DNA of 64,000 bases from Onthophagus taurus. Taxonomy: Eukaryota > Arthropoda > Insecta > Coleoptera > Scarabaeidae. Positions 22,885 through 32,955 of the stretch are shown piece by piece. The DNA is taken from contig NC_091972.1 in the NCBI RefSeq assembly GCF_036711975.1, positions 12,095,001-12,159,000 of the forward strand, read 5' to 3'. The notes beneath the pieces were generated by a model, which did not search any database, had not been told where the DNA came from, and was given only the letters and a program-made list of their open reading frames with translations. Position 1 is the first letter of the stretch, and every line of letters begins with the position of its first letter. The position numbers were made by a program, and so were the translations under genes.

Positions 22885-24202
22885 ATGTATTATCTTAAAA
22901 TTTGTTTTGCTTTACTTTTATTTACAACCAAAGTGAACAATGTTTTCGGTTTTGATTCCGATCAATTGGAAGTATTCGATGTTGTTGAAGAAGTAAAAGT
23001 GAATTTTTATGAAGCGTTCAACATTACACAAGCAAGTCACCACATAAATGTTTACATAAATTAACTTATTTATAACTTTCCAGAATGCATCTCTATCGGA
23101 TATTAAAAGCGCTTTTCGGAGACAATCGTTGTTACTTCATCCAGATAAAAACCCCGGGGTGGACACTTCAGAACAATTTAGACACGTCGTAGCAATATAT
23201 GATGTATTAAAAGACACGAATAAAAGAAAATATTACGATGAAGTCCTCGTTAATGGACTGCCAAATTGGAAATCCGCTGTTTATTATTATCGTTACGTCC
23301 GTAAAATGGGTTTATTAGAAACGTCGATTATATTATTTATTATTATTACAATCGGGCAGTACTTAGTAGCATGGGGAGCTTACTTTGAAAAAAAATTAAC
23401 TTTAGATCAAGTAAAAGGAAAAAAGCAAAAAAAAATAGTTGCAACAATCGAAATTCCAAAACCATCATTTTTAGATACCTTACCATTTCAAATCCCAAAA
23501 TGGACCATTTATTTCATTACATCAATTCCAAGCTTTATAACATACTTATATTCATATTTTAAACAAAAAGCGATAGAAAAAGTTGAAGAAATCATCCAAA
23601 AAGACGAACAACCCGAGGAAACCATAGTTTTAGAATCAAAAACAATCAGAAGAAGAAAACCGGGTTTTAAAATCCCAGAAGGGCCCAATTTTGAAACGAC
23701 AACTAATTATTCATCGTCCGATAATATCGCTAACACCGATTCTCAACCTCCACCAATTTCCGGTGGATTATGGACTGATGACGATTTAGAACAATTAATA
23801 TCGCTCGTTAAAAAATATCCAGGCGGAACTTCTAATCGTTGGGAATTAATTTCCGAAGCTTTAAATCGATCGGTACCAGAAGTGACTTATATGGCAAATA
23901 AAATGAAAAATAACGCGTATAGATTACCTAATCAACAAGAAGAAGAACCGAGCGAGCCCATTAAAGTGAAGCAAAAAACGAAAGGCGGGAAATTAGGCGT
24001 GGAACAATCACAAAATAATTGGAGTCAGATTCAACAGAAAGCACTCGAAGATGCCTTAGTTAAGTTTCCGAAAGGTTGTTTGGAGCGTTGGGATCGAATC
24101 TCGGAAAACGTTCCGGATAAAACTAGGGAGGAGTGTATGTTGAGGTATAAAAGTTTAGTTGAAGCTGTTAAAAATAAGGATAATCTTAAAGAATTTAGTT
24201 GA
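22885..24202 (+). CDS. DNAJC1: DNAJC1-like ER membrane J-protein with two SANT domains
   Basis: Two exons, 22885-23031 and 23084-24202, give 421 residues. The order is a signal peptide (about 1-22), a J domain at about 40-107 with HPD at 68-70, and a transmembrane segment at about 126-150 (IILFIIITIGQYLVAW). A hydrophobic stretch near 195-210 is followed by two SANT/Myb-like domains at about 276-324 (GGLWTDDDLEQLISLV) and 360-415 (NNWSQIQQKALEDAL). This is the MTJ1/ERdj1 plan: a lumenal J domain that stimulates BiP and a cytosolic SANT region reported to bind ribosomes in vertebrates. The 52-bp intron appears to be GC-AG (CAA|GCAAGT ... CCAG|AAT); it is the only join that keeps the J domain intact. 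Confidence 0.9.
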
Positions 24203-24289
24203 AAAGAGAAAAAATATTTTTTATTTATACTTTAAAAAAATAAATTTAATTAAAAAAATCACTTCTTCTTCTTCTTCTACTTTCTAGTA

Positions 24290-24570
24290 GGGATGTATCC
24301 CTGTTTGGACTTTACTCCACTGATGAGAAGACCCAGCTCTGTGCCCATCTCTTGGGCAGTCGTCCTTATGGTCTTTATATTCTGGCCAATCTCCTCTCAT
24401 CCATTCTTTCCACATTCTTCTTCCACCATTTCTTTCTTACTTTTGTCTATTTTACTACATCCTGTATGTTACATCTTTCTCTGATAGAGGTGTTGGTCTG
24501 CCTATTTTGTAGTGTCACATTCGACATAGATCTCAAGAGTCTTCTTTGTTTTTGCTGACGTCTCAGTATC
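24290..24570 (-). pseudogene. LINE C-terminal remnant
   Basis: The minus strand reads RRLLRSMSNVTLQNRQTNTS then IRERCNIQDVV, with charged sequence after it. This matches the post-RT motif of insect non-LTR elements (RRMLRWMCGVT..D...N..IRERCGV..V). A (CTT)n run at 24258-24277 separates it from the 3' end of the DNAJC1-like gene. Confidence 0.6.
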
Positions 24571-24799
24571 ATATAAAGAGATAATGTTACAATGAACAGA
24601 TAATTGATCCCAACAAAAAAAAGAAAAGACAAGCAAACAAAATTAAAAAAAAGTGTCACTCGACTAAATTACCTGCACGCATTAGTCTGTATATCGGGAA
24701 ATTTAGACCTATATTCGTGTTAGCGCGATTCGGCATAAAGATACTACAAACCCGCGCACATATATTCAGTTGAGCTAAGACATCCGATGCAACCAGCAC

Positions 24800-26850
24800 A
24801 CCCGACGTCACATCCAGCACAAACCCAGCAGACAGTACTCTTCTTCAATCCTCAAGACTCTGGAGGGAGGCCATAACGTCGTAGTAGATGTACATAGTTC
24901 TCCTCTAGGTGAATAATAGCCACAATCGAGATAGTGGATAAACCTAACAAATTTTCTTTGAACTTTCTGGATGGTGGAAATGTGCTTCAAATAAGACGGG
25001 GTCCACACTATGCAGCAATATTCAAGTTTGCTACGCACTAACGTAAAATAAAGATCTATTATTGTTTTTAAATCAGTCAACTCCAAACTATTTCTTGTGA
25101 TAAACCCTGGCGTTCTAAGGGTGGCTACACACGTAACTGCAAACTTGACAAGTATGCATGATCAATCTTTTTGTACAAGTATGCTTTAGCGTTTATAGGA
25201 TAATTTTTCACAAACATTTTGCTTGTACAATCCGCTTGATGATTTCTCCCTACGTGTAAGGATTTTTAATAATTATGCCGGTCACGTGGATATATCTTTA
25301 ATTCACTCAGTAAATTAATATGGAAGTAGGTTTTTCTCTTCAATAACCACTCTTTATACCATATATCACGTTTTTTTTTCCGCGTTTTCCTCTTATGGAC
25401 AAGGCAAAAAGCAGCCAGTGCGAGCGCATCGTCGTCCGAGCTCGACATAGTCCCAGCGCAAACTGGTGCTTGTTCAAGCATACTTGTATCGTGTGGTATC
25501 GAAGGAAAATTGTACATGCTTGTACAAAAAGATTGATCATGCATACTTGTCAAGTTTGCAATTACGTGTGTAGCCAACTTAAGGACACCAGCCGATGTTC
25601 TGTCGATATGTTCATTAAAGGAAAAACCACCATCAAACCACACTACAAGATCTTTGATTGAGATACGTGACAGGTGATCCACTACAAGCACATAATCAAA
25701 AAGTATGATGTTATGTTTCTGACTGTATGTCATTACCTGGCATGTGGTATTTAATGTTAATTTGTTCCCAGAATACCAGAAATAAAGTCTGTCATAAAGT
25801 AATTCACAATGCTGCTTACAACCAACAGGAGCTGCAACAACAGGAGTGAATTCGTATTGAAAATCGTAGGTAAAATCATTTATATAGATGTTGAACAGCA
25901 AAGGGTCTAGTATGGATCCCTGGGGTACGCCACTAATAACATGTATTTGCCTTGACTTCATACCACTTAACTCAACGTATTGTCTGCGATCGGATACATA
26001 AGATACTAGAAGTACAAGCATAACCAACCATAAGGATAACAAACCATGCTCCAAGCAATCAAAAGCTCGTGAAAAGTCAGTATATATTACATCCACCTGC
26101 CCTCGACAATCTAGTGCATTCGATACGTACTGAGTAAAACAGAGTAGGTTGGTGGTTGTGGATTTGCAAAACCCAGGTTGCTGGTCAGATATACGGGTAA
26201 AATTCGACTATGCGTGTCACAATTTGATCGAAAAGCTTGAACAAATTATTTATATTGGATATAGGCCGATAATTACACGGCAAACTCTGCTCAACTTTCA
26301 GATCTTCGGGAATTCAGCATTCTTGATTATTAAAATAAAATATGCTGCAGAGGCTGTAATAATGCAGGAGCGTAGTCTTTCACTACATATGCGGGGATAC
26401 CATCTGGACCTGTTGTAGTTTTTGTCATAAATTTTTTAAAAGTTTCCAAAATCTCATCATGACTCACCTCAGAGATGCCTAAAGAGACACCATCCCAGTC
26501 ATTGCCAACATTAACATTGACATCTGGAGCCGGAAGATGCATACTTTCAAAATGATCGGCGAACATATCAACTATAGTCGTTAGATCAGAAAAAAAATCA
26601 CCATCTCGTTTGAGAATATTTGGTGAGACAGTACTGTTTTTGGTGTCATTCTTCATGTTCTGTTCCGAGGACCTTACATATTCCTGGTCATCCTTTCGCA
26701 TATGTGTTTTACAGTCCCGGCGGAGACGAACATACATTGCTCGATAAAAGGAGTAATTGGTTCGTATAGACAATTTATGGTAGTGTTTCTTTAGGTTATG
26801 CATTCGCTTTAGATTAGTTGAGTACCATAGAGGATATATAGACTTCATGT
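24800..26850 (-). pseudogene. jockey-like LINE reverse transcriptase, broken
   Basis: On the minus strand the pieces run in the right order. First is a linker region (YPLWYSTNLKRMHNLKKHYH, about 26800-26850), then TGPDGIPAYVVKDY near 26400. VIYTDFSRAFDCLEHGLLS follows near 26050-26090, then SGVPQGSILDPLLFNIYIN near 25900. The thumb motif RSKLEYCCIVWTP lies near 25020. The YADD box is disrupted. A 461-bp MITE splits the thumb region (25119-25579). The fragment lacks the endonuclease and is a 5'-truncated dead copy. Confidence 0.85.
25119..25579. mobile_element. 461-bp Harbinger-type MITE inside the jockey-like LINE
   Basis: The ends GGGTGGCTACACACGTAACT and (inverted) AGTTGGCTACACACGTAATT continue as about 60 bp of inverted repeat through TTGACAAGTATGCATGATC and TTTTTGTACAAG. 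TAA flanks both sides (25116-25118 and 25580-25582), the TWA-type duplication of PIF/Harbinger elements. The LINE reading frame resumes on both sides. No transposase inside. Confidence 0.85.
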
Positions 26851-26864
26851 GTTTTCCGAGGGTT

Positions 26865-28060
26865 TTTGGCATATACGCATATGTTAGTATGGGTCGTACC
26901 ATGGCTTTATATATATTTTTTTACACGTATATATTTGTTCCGCCATATAGTATCCCTTAGACAGCATGCCACTTGTGTCGCTCTTGTAACTTGTGCTTCT
27001 GCTTCCTTATATACATCTCGATGCTTTGTAATTTCTACACCTAGATATTTAACATGCATAACTTATTCTATTATAGAGTCTTCAACTTGTAGTTTGCAGC
27101 GTCTTGGTTCTTTGGATATTACCATACATTTTGTAATTTCCGTTGAAATTTTCATATTATATTGCTTAGCTGCTATGTTGAAATGATAAACCAGTCTTTG
27201 TAGGTCATCTTCGTTAAGATTTTGGGTCCCTATCTTGTATCTTAGTTTAGATCTGATGGCTTCTATTATACGGTTCATTAGTAAGTTGATCACGAACGGA
27301 CTTAGTGAATCCCCCTGTCTTGCTCCTTCGTTCACACGTAATTCTTCGCTTATGCCTTGGGTAGTCCTTATTTTTGTAGTATTGTTGGTGTCTATATCAT
27401 CTATTATGTCTATTATTTGTGCTGGTACATTTTCATTTTCTAATATATTAATAACGTCCTGTTTCTTTAAAGGCTTTAGGCAAGTCTTTGGCCAAGTCGA
27501 CCAAACAGAAAAAGGCGGGATTATTAAATTCTATTGATTTTTCTATAATCTGCTTAATAATAAAGATTGCATCCGTTGTGCCTCTATTCTTCCAGAATCC
27601 CTGCTGCTCTTCTGCTATTTCGAGTGTTCTTTTCAGATATTCATTACTATTGAATACTATTGTATTATCATACAATTTCCATACTATCAAAATCATACTA
27701 TTTTGTAAATAGTACTTTTCCACTGTTGGGGCACCCTGCCTGTTATTATGATTTTGTTAATAAGTGTGAATAGTCGATCTTGAAGTACCTGTCAATCGTG
27801 CTTTAACATTTCATTCGTAATTAAATCACCAATTTGTTCCGAGAATATTTTGACGTCGGTATCATTTCTACTTCAATTTCTCGGTCTTATTTGAGATGGT
27901 ATTTACTCATACTGTTCTTTAAAATATTTCAGCCATTCTTTTTTGCTGATATGGTTGAGGTGGACATACTCATTGATGCTTTTCTTTTGATACTGTAGCA
28001 TTTTCTATATCCGTTTTTGTACACGATATAGATCAAACTCCATATCCTTTGTGAACTTTT
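26865..28060 (-). pseudogene. second LINE reverse transcriptase (RTE-like), broken
   Basis: Minus-strand pieces in order: KSINEYVHLNHISKKEWLKY (about 27920-27990), EEQQGFWKNRGTTDAIFIIK (about 27540-27610), AFFCLVDLAKD (about 27490), NEGARQGDSLSPFVINLLMN (about 27270-27330), YNMKISTEITKCMVISKEPR (about 27100-27160) and VRPILTYA at the end. These match the linker, QxGF, palm, R-Q-G-D-S-L-S-P and thumb motifs of a common insect LINE. The FADD box is deleted. The fragment abuts the jockey-like relic at about 26870. Confidence 0.82.
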
Positions 28061-28590
28061 CCCAATATATCAATATATCAAAAATCTCTAAATTTTGCTT
28101 AAAGATAGTAAAATCTACATACCGGGAACAGGTGTACAACTTGACGGTCCGTTCGTGACGTCACGCATGGGTAAGCAACTATTATTTCACAAAACCAAGA
28201 ACTAGAAAGTTTTGGATTTTGTTCTGCGTCTTTAGACAGGTTTTTATTTTCTCGTTTTGTGCACATAACATTTCACAAACATTAATGTTTATTAAAATCG
28301 TTATTGGATTTTGTTGGAATAACAACGTGTTATTTGGGTTGCGTCATTTTCTAATTTATTATGATTTATACAAAAAAATCTAGAATATTTTAGAACCCAG
28401 ATATTCTTTAATATTAATCTAGAATTATCCATCAAAACAATTTCACAAAAGTCTTAATTTTTGCATTAATTTTATCTTTACTTAAAAATACACGTTGATT
28501 AAAAAATTATTTATTTATGATTATTTTTATTATTCTTTACATTTCTGATTCATTAAAATTAAACGTTATTTATAATTAATCAAAAATTAT
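28061..28590. other. intergenic upstream of small heat-shock gene
   Basis: AT-rich DNA with several CTAGAA words (for example CTAGAATATTTTAGAA near 28380) that look like weak, distal heat-shock-element arrays. No gene. Confidence 0.4.
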
Positions 28591-28592
28591 AC

Positions 28593-28664
28593 TTCGAGAA
28601 ATTTCATAATATTTCTAGATTCTTCTCAACTTCACTGGAACATATCGAAACATTCTAGAATGTT
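28593..28664 (+). promoter_or_regulatory. heat-shock elements of the small heat-shock gene
   Basis: TTCGAGAAATTTC at 28593-28605 has three perfectly phased alternating units (TTC-2-GAA-2-TTC). A second array around CGAAACATTCTAGAATGTTG (28646-28665) contains TTC-TA-GAA-TG-TT. Both lie 10-80 bp upstream of the TATA box, the usual arrangement for HSF-driven promoters. Confidence 0.85.
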
Positions 28665-28673
28665 GACAGGTAG

Positions 28674-28710
28674 TATAAATAGCGGTAGCTGATTGGGTTG
28701 CGTCAGTTCC
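28674..28710 (+). promoter_or_regulatory. TATA box and initiator of the small heat-shock gene
   Basis: TATAAATAGC starts at 28674. An arthropod-type initiator TCAGTT lies at 28703-28708, about 31 bp downstream. Predicted transcription start is the A at about 28705, leaving a 5' UTR of about 100 nt. Confidence 0.8.
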
Positions 28711-28804
28711 AAACCAAACACAACCGCGAAAACATCAAATTCGCAACGAAAAATCCTAAGTCGTCGCAACTCCTAAACAAACACATCAACACAACGATTT
28801 AAAA

Positions 28805-29329
28805 ATGTCTTTAATCCCGTTGATCTTCCGCGACATGGCTCACATGATGCGCCCCCTTCGCATGTTAGAAAACCACATGAGAATGACTGAAGAACTGCTT
28901 CAACCCTTCATGGTCGAAATAAATAAATCTCATAAAAGATTTCCATTGGATTACAAAGAACAACCGGAAAGCATCACCCACAACGATGAAAAATTCGAAG
29001 TTAAACTTGACGTTCAAAATTTTTCGCCAGAAGATATCACCGTTAAAACAGCCGGAGAAAATGCGATTCAAGTAGAAGCGAAACATGAAAAGAAAGAAGA
29101 TTCCGGTTTTATCACGCGACATTTCGTAAGGAAATTTGTAATTCCTCGTGGACATGAATTGAAAAATGTCGTTTCAACTTTGTCATCGGATGGGATTCTT
29201 ACCATTACTGCACCGAGGAAGGTCGATCCTGCGTTGGAAGAGAAAATTATTAAGGTTAATATTACTGGACCTGAAAGGGTGGAAGATAAAAAGATTGAAG
29301 ATAAGAAGGTTGAGGAGAAAGAAGGTTAA
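28805..29329 (+). CDS. l(2)efl: small heat-shock protein, lethal(2)essential-for-life type
   Basis: Intronless, 174 residues. The N-terminal arm begins MSLIPLIFRDMAHMMRP, followed by an alpha-crystallin domain at about 57-147 (EKFEVKLDVQNFSPEDITVK; then GFITRHFVRKFVIPRG; then SSDGILTITAPRK). A charged tail has two near-repeats of KxEDKK. It is an ATP-independent holdase that oligomerises and binds unfolding clients. The insect l(2)efl group is often found as clustered copies; only one is here. Heat-shock elements, TATA and initiator lie immediately upstream, and AATAAA follows near 29375, so heat induction is strongly implied. The C-terminal VNITGP may serve as the IXI-like oligomerisation motif. 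Confidence 0.93.
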   Translation: MSLIPLIFRDMAHMMRPLRMLENHMRMTEELLQPFMVEINKSHKRFPLDYKEQPESITHNDEKFEVKLDVQNFSPEDITVKTAGENAIQVEAKHEKKEDSGFITRHFVRKFVIPRGHELKNVVSTLSSDGILTITAPRKVDPALEEKIIKVNITGPERVEDKKIEDKKVEEKEG

Positions 29330-29399
29330 AGAAAAGTAAAATTTAAGAAAAATTGATGTAGTTTAAATTAGGATTAATAAATTTGATGAGATATTAAAC

Positions 29400-30190
29400 T
29401 ATATTTTCTTATGTAAGTAGTTGTAATTTTAATTGTGTTAGGTTGAAAAATATGATGAAATAAAATGTTAATTTTGAAAATATAATTAATGTTTTTTTAT
29501 ATGTCCCAACAAAAAAATTCCTTAACCTTTTACATGCTTTTTTTGGCCATTTTTGTGTAACACGCCTTGACTGCAGAAAATTGTTATAAATTTTAGAATT
29601 GCTAGTCCAAAATTTGACTATTACCTTATGATAATATAACATTTACCATAAACAATTTATTTTTACTTTAGAATTAAAATTTTCGTTTTAACTAAAATAG
29701 TTACTAGTTACAGTATGGAATTATCCAACAATTGACAAGCGTGTTAGTACTATACCGTGACGTGTAATGTTGTTACAGTATAGAATTGAGTTATTAGTTG
29801 TTTACGCCAACCGTGTAGTTACTCCTGAGTGATCAATAATAATGGTTGTTGTTTTGATAAAATTAAAAGAATCAAATATTAAAGCTTTGGTAAGTTTATT
29901 TTCGTTGTTTCTCCTTCTTTGTCACAACATCGTTTGATGGTTCCAATAGTTGAAATCAACTTGGTTGGTTCATTGAAGTACAACTAAATTTAAATTCATA
30001 CTTAATAGACTCTTTATACTTATTTATAACTTAAACTTAAAGCTAAATTTTTATAAGTTTTTCAGGTTTTTGTCTTCTGTACGAGCTTTTTCGCTGATGA
30101 GTTTTCGTTGATCTCTCTTTTTCTTCCATGGTGGCTTGCAGTCCCATATTATTTTGATATGTGCTGTGTTGTTTAGAAGACGACTTAGGT
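29400..30190. other. intergenic, nothing recognised
   Basis: AT-rich DNA after the heat-shock gene, with no convincing frame or repeat. Confidence 0.4.
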
Positions 30191-30640
30191 GACGTCATCA
30201 CCCGAGTTGTCATTGTTGTTTATATTCTTATTACATAATTCTGTATTAAGTTCTGTTCTGATTTGGCTTCCCTGTTGTCTTAGTCTTGGTACTTTATCAA
30301 AGGTCTTTTATAAAACTCTAAATATTATATATACTGTTTTGTTTCTTGCAAAAATTCTATTAATAATTTCTTTTGTTATTCCAAATACGTGGTCTGTAGT
30401 GTATTTGCTAGTAATGGACGTAATGGTCCAATTTGTTTCATAAAATCATCTTTATATATTTTTTTAAAAAAATCTTTACTACTGTACTTACTAAGATTAT
30501 ACCTCTATAATTCTTGCAGTGTTTCTTGTCTGCTTTTTTGTGAAGTGGTAGAGTAAGTCCAACTTCGCATTTTTTTGGCATTTCGTTCGGAGTAAAGTTC
30601 AAGATGTGATTATAATAATATTCCTTTATTACCCAACAGG
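30190..30640 (-). pseudogene. LINE fragment (palm-proximal part)
   Basis: The minus strand reads PNEMPKKCEVGLTLPLHKK, then KNYRGIILVSTVVKIF (30470-30590), then shifted pieces ending in KTFDKVPRL. This is the 'P..W..g.i.plhKKGDK..C.NYRGI.LLs...KIf' block of non-LTR reverse transcriptases. It is fused to the next LINE relic by decay or insertion. Confidence 0.7.
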
Positions 30641-30644
30641 CATA

Positions 30645-31935
30645 GCATAAAAAAGGATAACAATATATTTTCAATAATGTAATAATACAATTGCCCAAAT
30701 TTGATCCCGCTGGAACCCCTGAGGTAAAAGTGAACTCATTAGAAAAATATTCATTGTAAGCAACATAACATTTTCTATGTTGCAAATAAGAGACCAGAAG
30801 TTGAATTGCTGAAGGGACAAATCCGAAAGAGCTCAATTTATGCAAGAGAATTAAGAAGGTGCTACAGATAAACTCGGAAATCGTAGCCAAGTTGGTAATT
30901 GTAGAGCGACCGGAAACAAAACCATGCTGGGAAGCTGACACAAAGGGGCATGTGCTGGTGTGCATAAAAGAATATAATAACTTTTCAAATAGTTTAGCAA
31001 AATTAGAAATTATCGAAATTGGTCTATAGTTTGAGAGGGACCGGAGTTTATAAACCGGCACAATTCTTGATCGTTTCCATCGTTCAGGAAATTCACAGGA
31101 CGTAATGGACAAGTTAATAATAAATTTAAGAGGGCAAGCAAATATATAACGGCAGTCTCTGACCATAAAACTTGGCAACAAATCATCTCCAGCAGTATGC
31201 TTATTAGGAAACGTTGCCATTAATTTAATTAGCTCCTCTTCTGTAATGATATGAAAAGAGTATGGCAACGGATTGAAATCAAATTCAATGAAAGTGCGGT
31301 CAGTAGATACAGTGTGAACAGCAGAAAACATGTTAACAAAAGCATTTACAATATCTTGAGGATCAGCAAGAACATTGCTGTCATTATCAATCAGATTACT
31401 GGATATTCTTGTGGTTTCTTAGCTCGGAGAAAATTCCATATACTGGACAGATTTGTTTTGATGGTATCTTGTATGTTGTTAAGATACTTAATGTAAGTCG
31501 CTTAAATTCGTTATAAAATACTAGTTTTTTTGTTTTGATCCATTTTTTGTGATAAAATTTTTTAATATTAATACGTTTCTATTTCCGCCGAAAACCATGG
31601 TTGGTAAGAATTATTAGATTTGGCTTTAATAGGGATATGTGTATTAATCATCGCATCATAGAAGACATCCAAAGCCTCAATGACATCGGTATGGGAAAGC
31701 AAAAAAGACCAATCATACTTAAAGAAGTGATCATATAATGCAGGGTAATTTGCTCGATGGAAGTTATATCCTAAATTATCAGAAGATGGGAACTGCTGTT
31801 GATTAGTAGGTGTAGAGTGGTAAACTTCCACTTCAAGACTGGAATGATAAGAATCATCTGGTACAACTGGATTATCAGATCTTATTATGTGAAAATTCAG
31901 GTCAGCATTAGAGATCAACAAATCCAACATTCTGC
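30645..31935 (-). pseudogene. jockey-type LINE fragment, endonuclease tail to RT palm
   Basis: The minus strand starts with MLDLLISNADLNFHIIRSDN (about 31870-31930), the end of an AP-like endonuclease and linker. It continues through FPNKHTAGDDLLPSFMVRDC (about 31140-31210), RSRIVPVYKLRSLSNYRPIS (31010-31080), SASQHGFVSGRSTITNL (30890-30950) and FTSGVPAGSNLG (about 30690-30730). The palm catalytic segments are missing. The orientation matches the neighbouring fragment, but the families differ. Confidence 0.8.
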
Positions 31936-32570
31936 CTATACATGAACATACTTTGTTCTTTTGTAGTCCACATTTTTGTGCTACCTGACTGTCTTTATTG
32001 TTTGTACAGTCTCTTCGTATTTTTTTCGTTGTCAGTATCTTCTCCTGATGTTATATGTTACTACAAGTTTTCTTTTCATCTTCACGTCCATCGTTTCATT
32101 TACAATTATTTCGATTTTTTTCTTTTCCAATTAACACGACATCTCGTAATGAAATGCGAAACTAACTCGATTTCTTATTATCGCTTTTACTAACCCAACC
32201 CGAAAACGATTTATTACAGTTAATAATCATTTTCATTCAATTAATTCTATTCCTTGTTGTTGAAAATTTTATTTGGAACTTTTTCCAACTCAAATCATTT
32301 CTCGATTTATTATTCAAAAACTTCATACACTTTTTAACTTTCTCAAAAATAGAGGGTGCTTTAGTTCAATTCGAAAACGCCTACATAAACAAACAGATGG
32401 CGCATAAACACCTTATTTCCATTCATTTCCATACAACCAAAATGTTTTTCAAAAACTTTTCATCATCACAAAGTTAATGTTAAATTCTCCCAGTTTACTC
32501 TTCTAGTTTAACGTAGCTGGACTTGTATTTATTCTTATAATGTCAATAACAAACAAGTGTTGTAATAAAC
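31936..32570. other. intergenic, nothing coding
   Basis: T/C-rich then AT-rich DNA. A CTCF-like AGATGGCGC lies at 32395-32403. No gene supported. Confidence 0.4.
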
Positions 32571-32574
32571 AGAA

Positions 32575-32600
32575 CTAGAATGTTCTAGAATATTTTCTGA
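32575..32600. promoter_or_regulatory. orphan heat-shock-element array
   Basis: AGAATGTTCTAGAATATT contains alternating GAA-TG-TTC-TA-GAA-TA-TT units, in correct 5-bp phase. It sits about 100 bp beyond the 3' end of the eclosion-hormone-like gene and not upstream of any gene I can see. Confidence 0.55.
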
Positions 32601-32700
32601 AAAAAAGTAATGATAGGATAAAATTTAATAAAAGACTTTAATAAATTTGAAAAGTTAGTGTATTATTTTAAATTTTTTAGGGGATAACTTTAGGGAGATG

Positions 32701-32955
32701 TTAAACTTGTTGCACCGAGGGGAGTTCTTCATCAACGATGGCTGCTAGTGGAGGACATCTCAGTTTCCATAGAGTGTTCATAAGTCCACCGGTTTGGATG
32801 CACTCGTTTGCACATTCCGTTAATCCACCTGTTTTGAAACACTGGTCACACGTCAATATGCAAACGTCGATGGTGTCCAATAGATGGCGATGAAAACCAA
32901 ATGCGTGAACCGTTACCGTTGCCATGACGATTGAAGCTAGCAATAATTTCCACAT
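32701..32955 (-). CDS. eclosion-hormone-like secreted peptide
   Basis: An 84-residue single coding exon. The signal peptide is about 1-18 (MWKLLLASIVMATVTVHA). The mature part has six cysteines as C-x3-C-x2-C-x8-C-x3-C-x14-C (VCILTCDQC; ECANEC; RC). The first three and the fourth/fifth pair match the C-x3-C-x2-C ... C-x3-C pattern of eclosion hormone, the neuropeptide that triggers ecdysis behaviour. The spacing of the third loop and the last cysteine differs, so it is eclosion-hormone-like rather than certain. On the minus strand a TTTTTAG acceptor ends just before ACAAAAATG, so an upstream 5' UTR exon is likely. No obvious dibasic processing site. Confidence 0.6.
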   Translation of the reverse strand: MWKLLLASIVMATVTVHAFGFHRHLLDTIDVCILTCDQCFKTGGLTECANECIQTGGLMNTLWKLRCPPLAAIVDEELPSVQQV

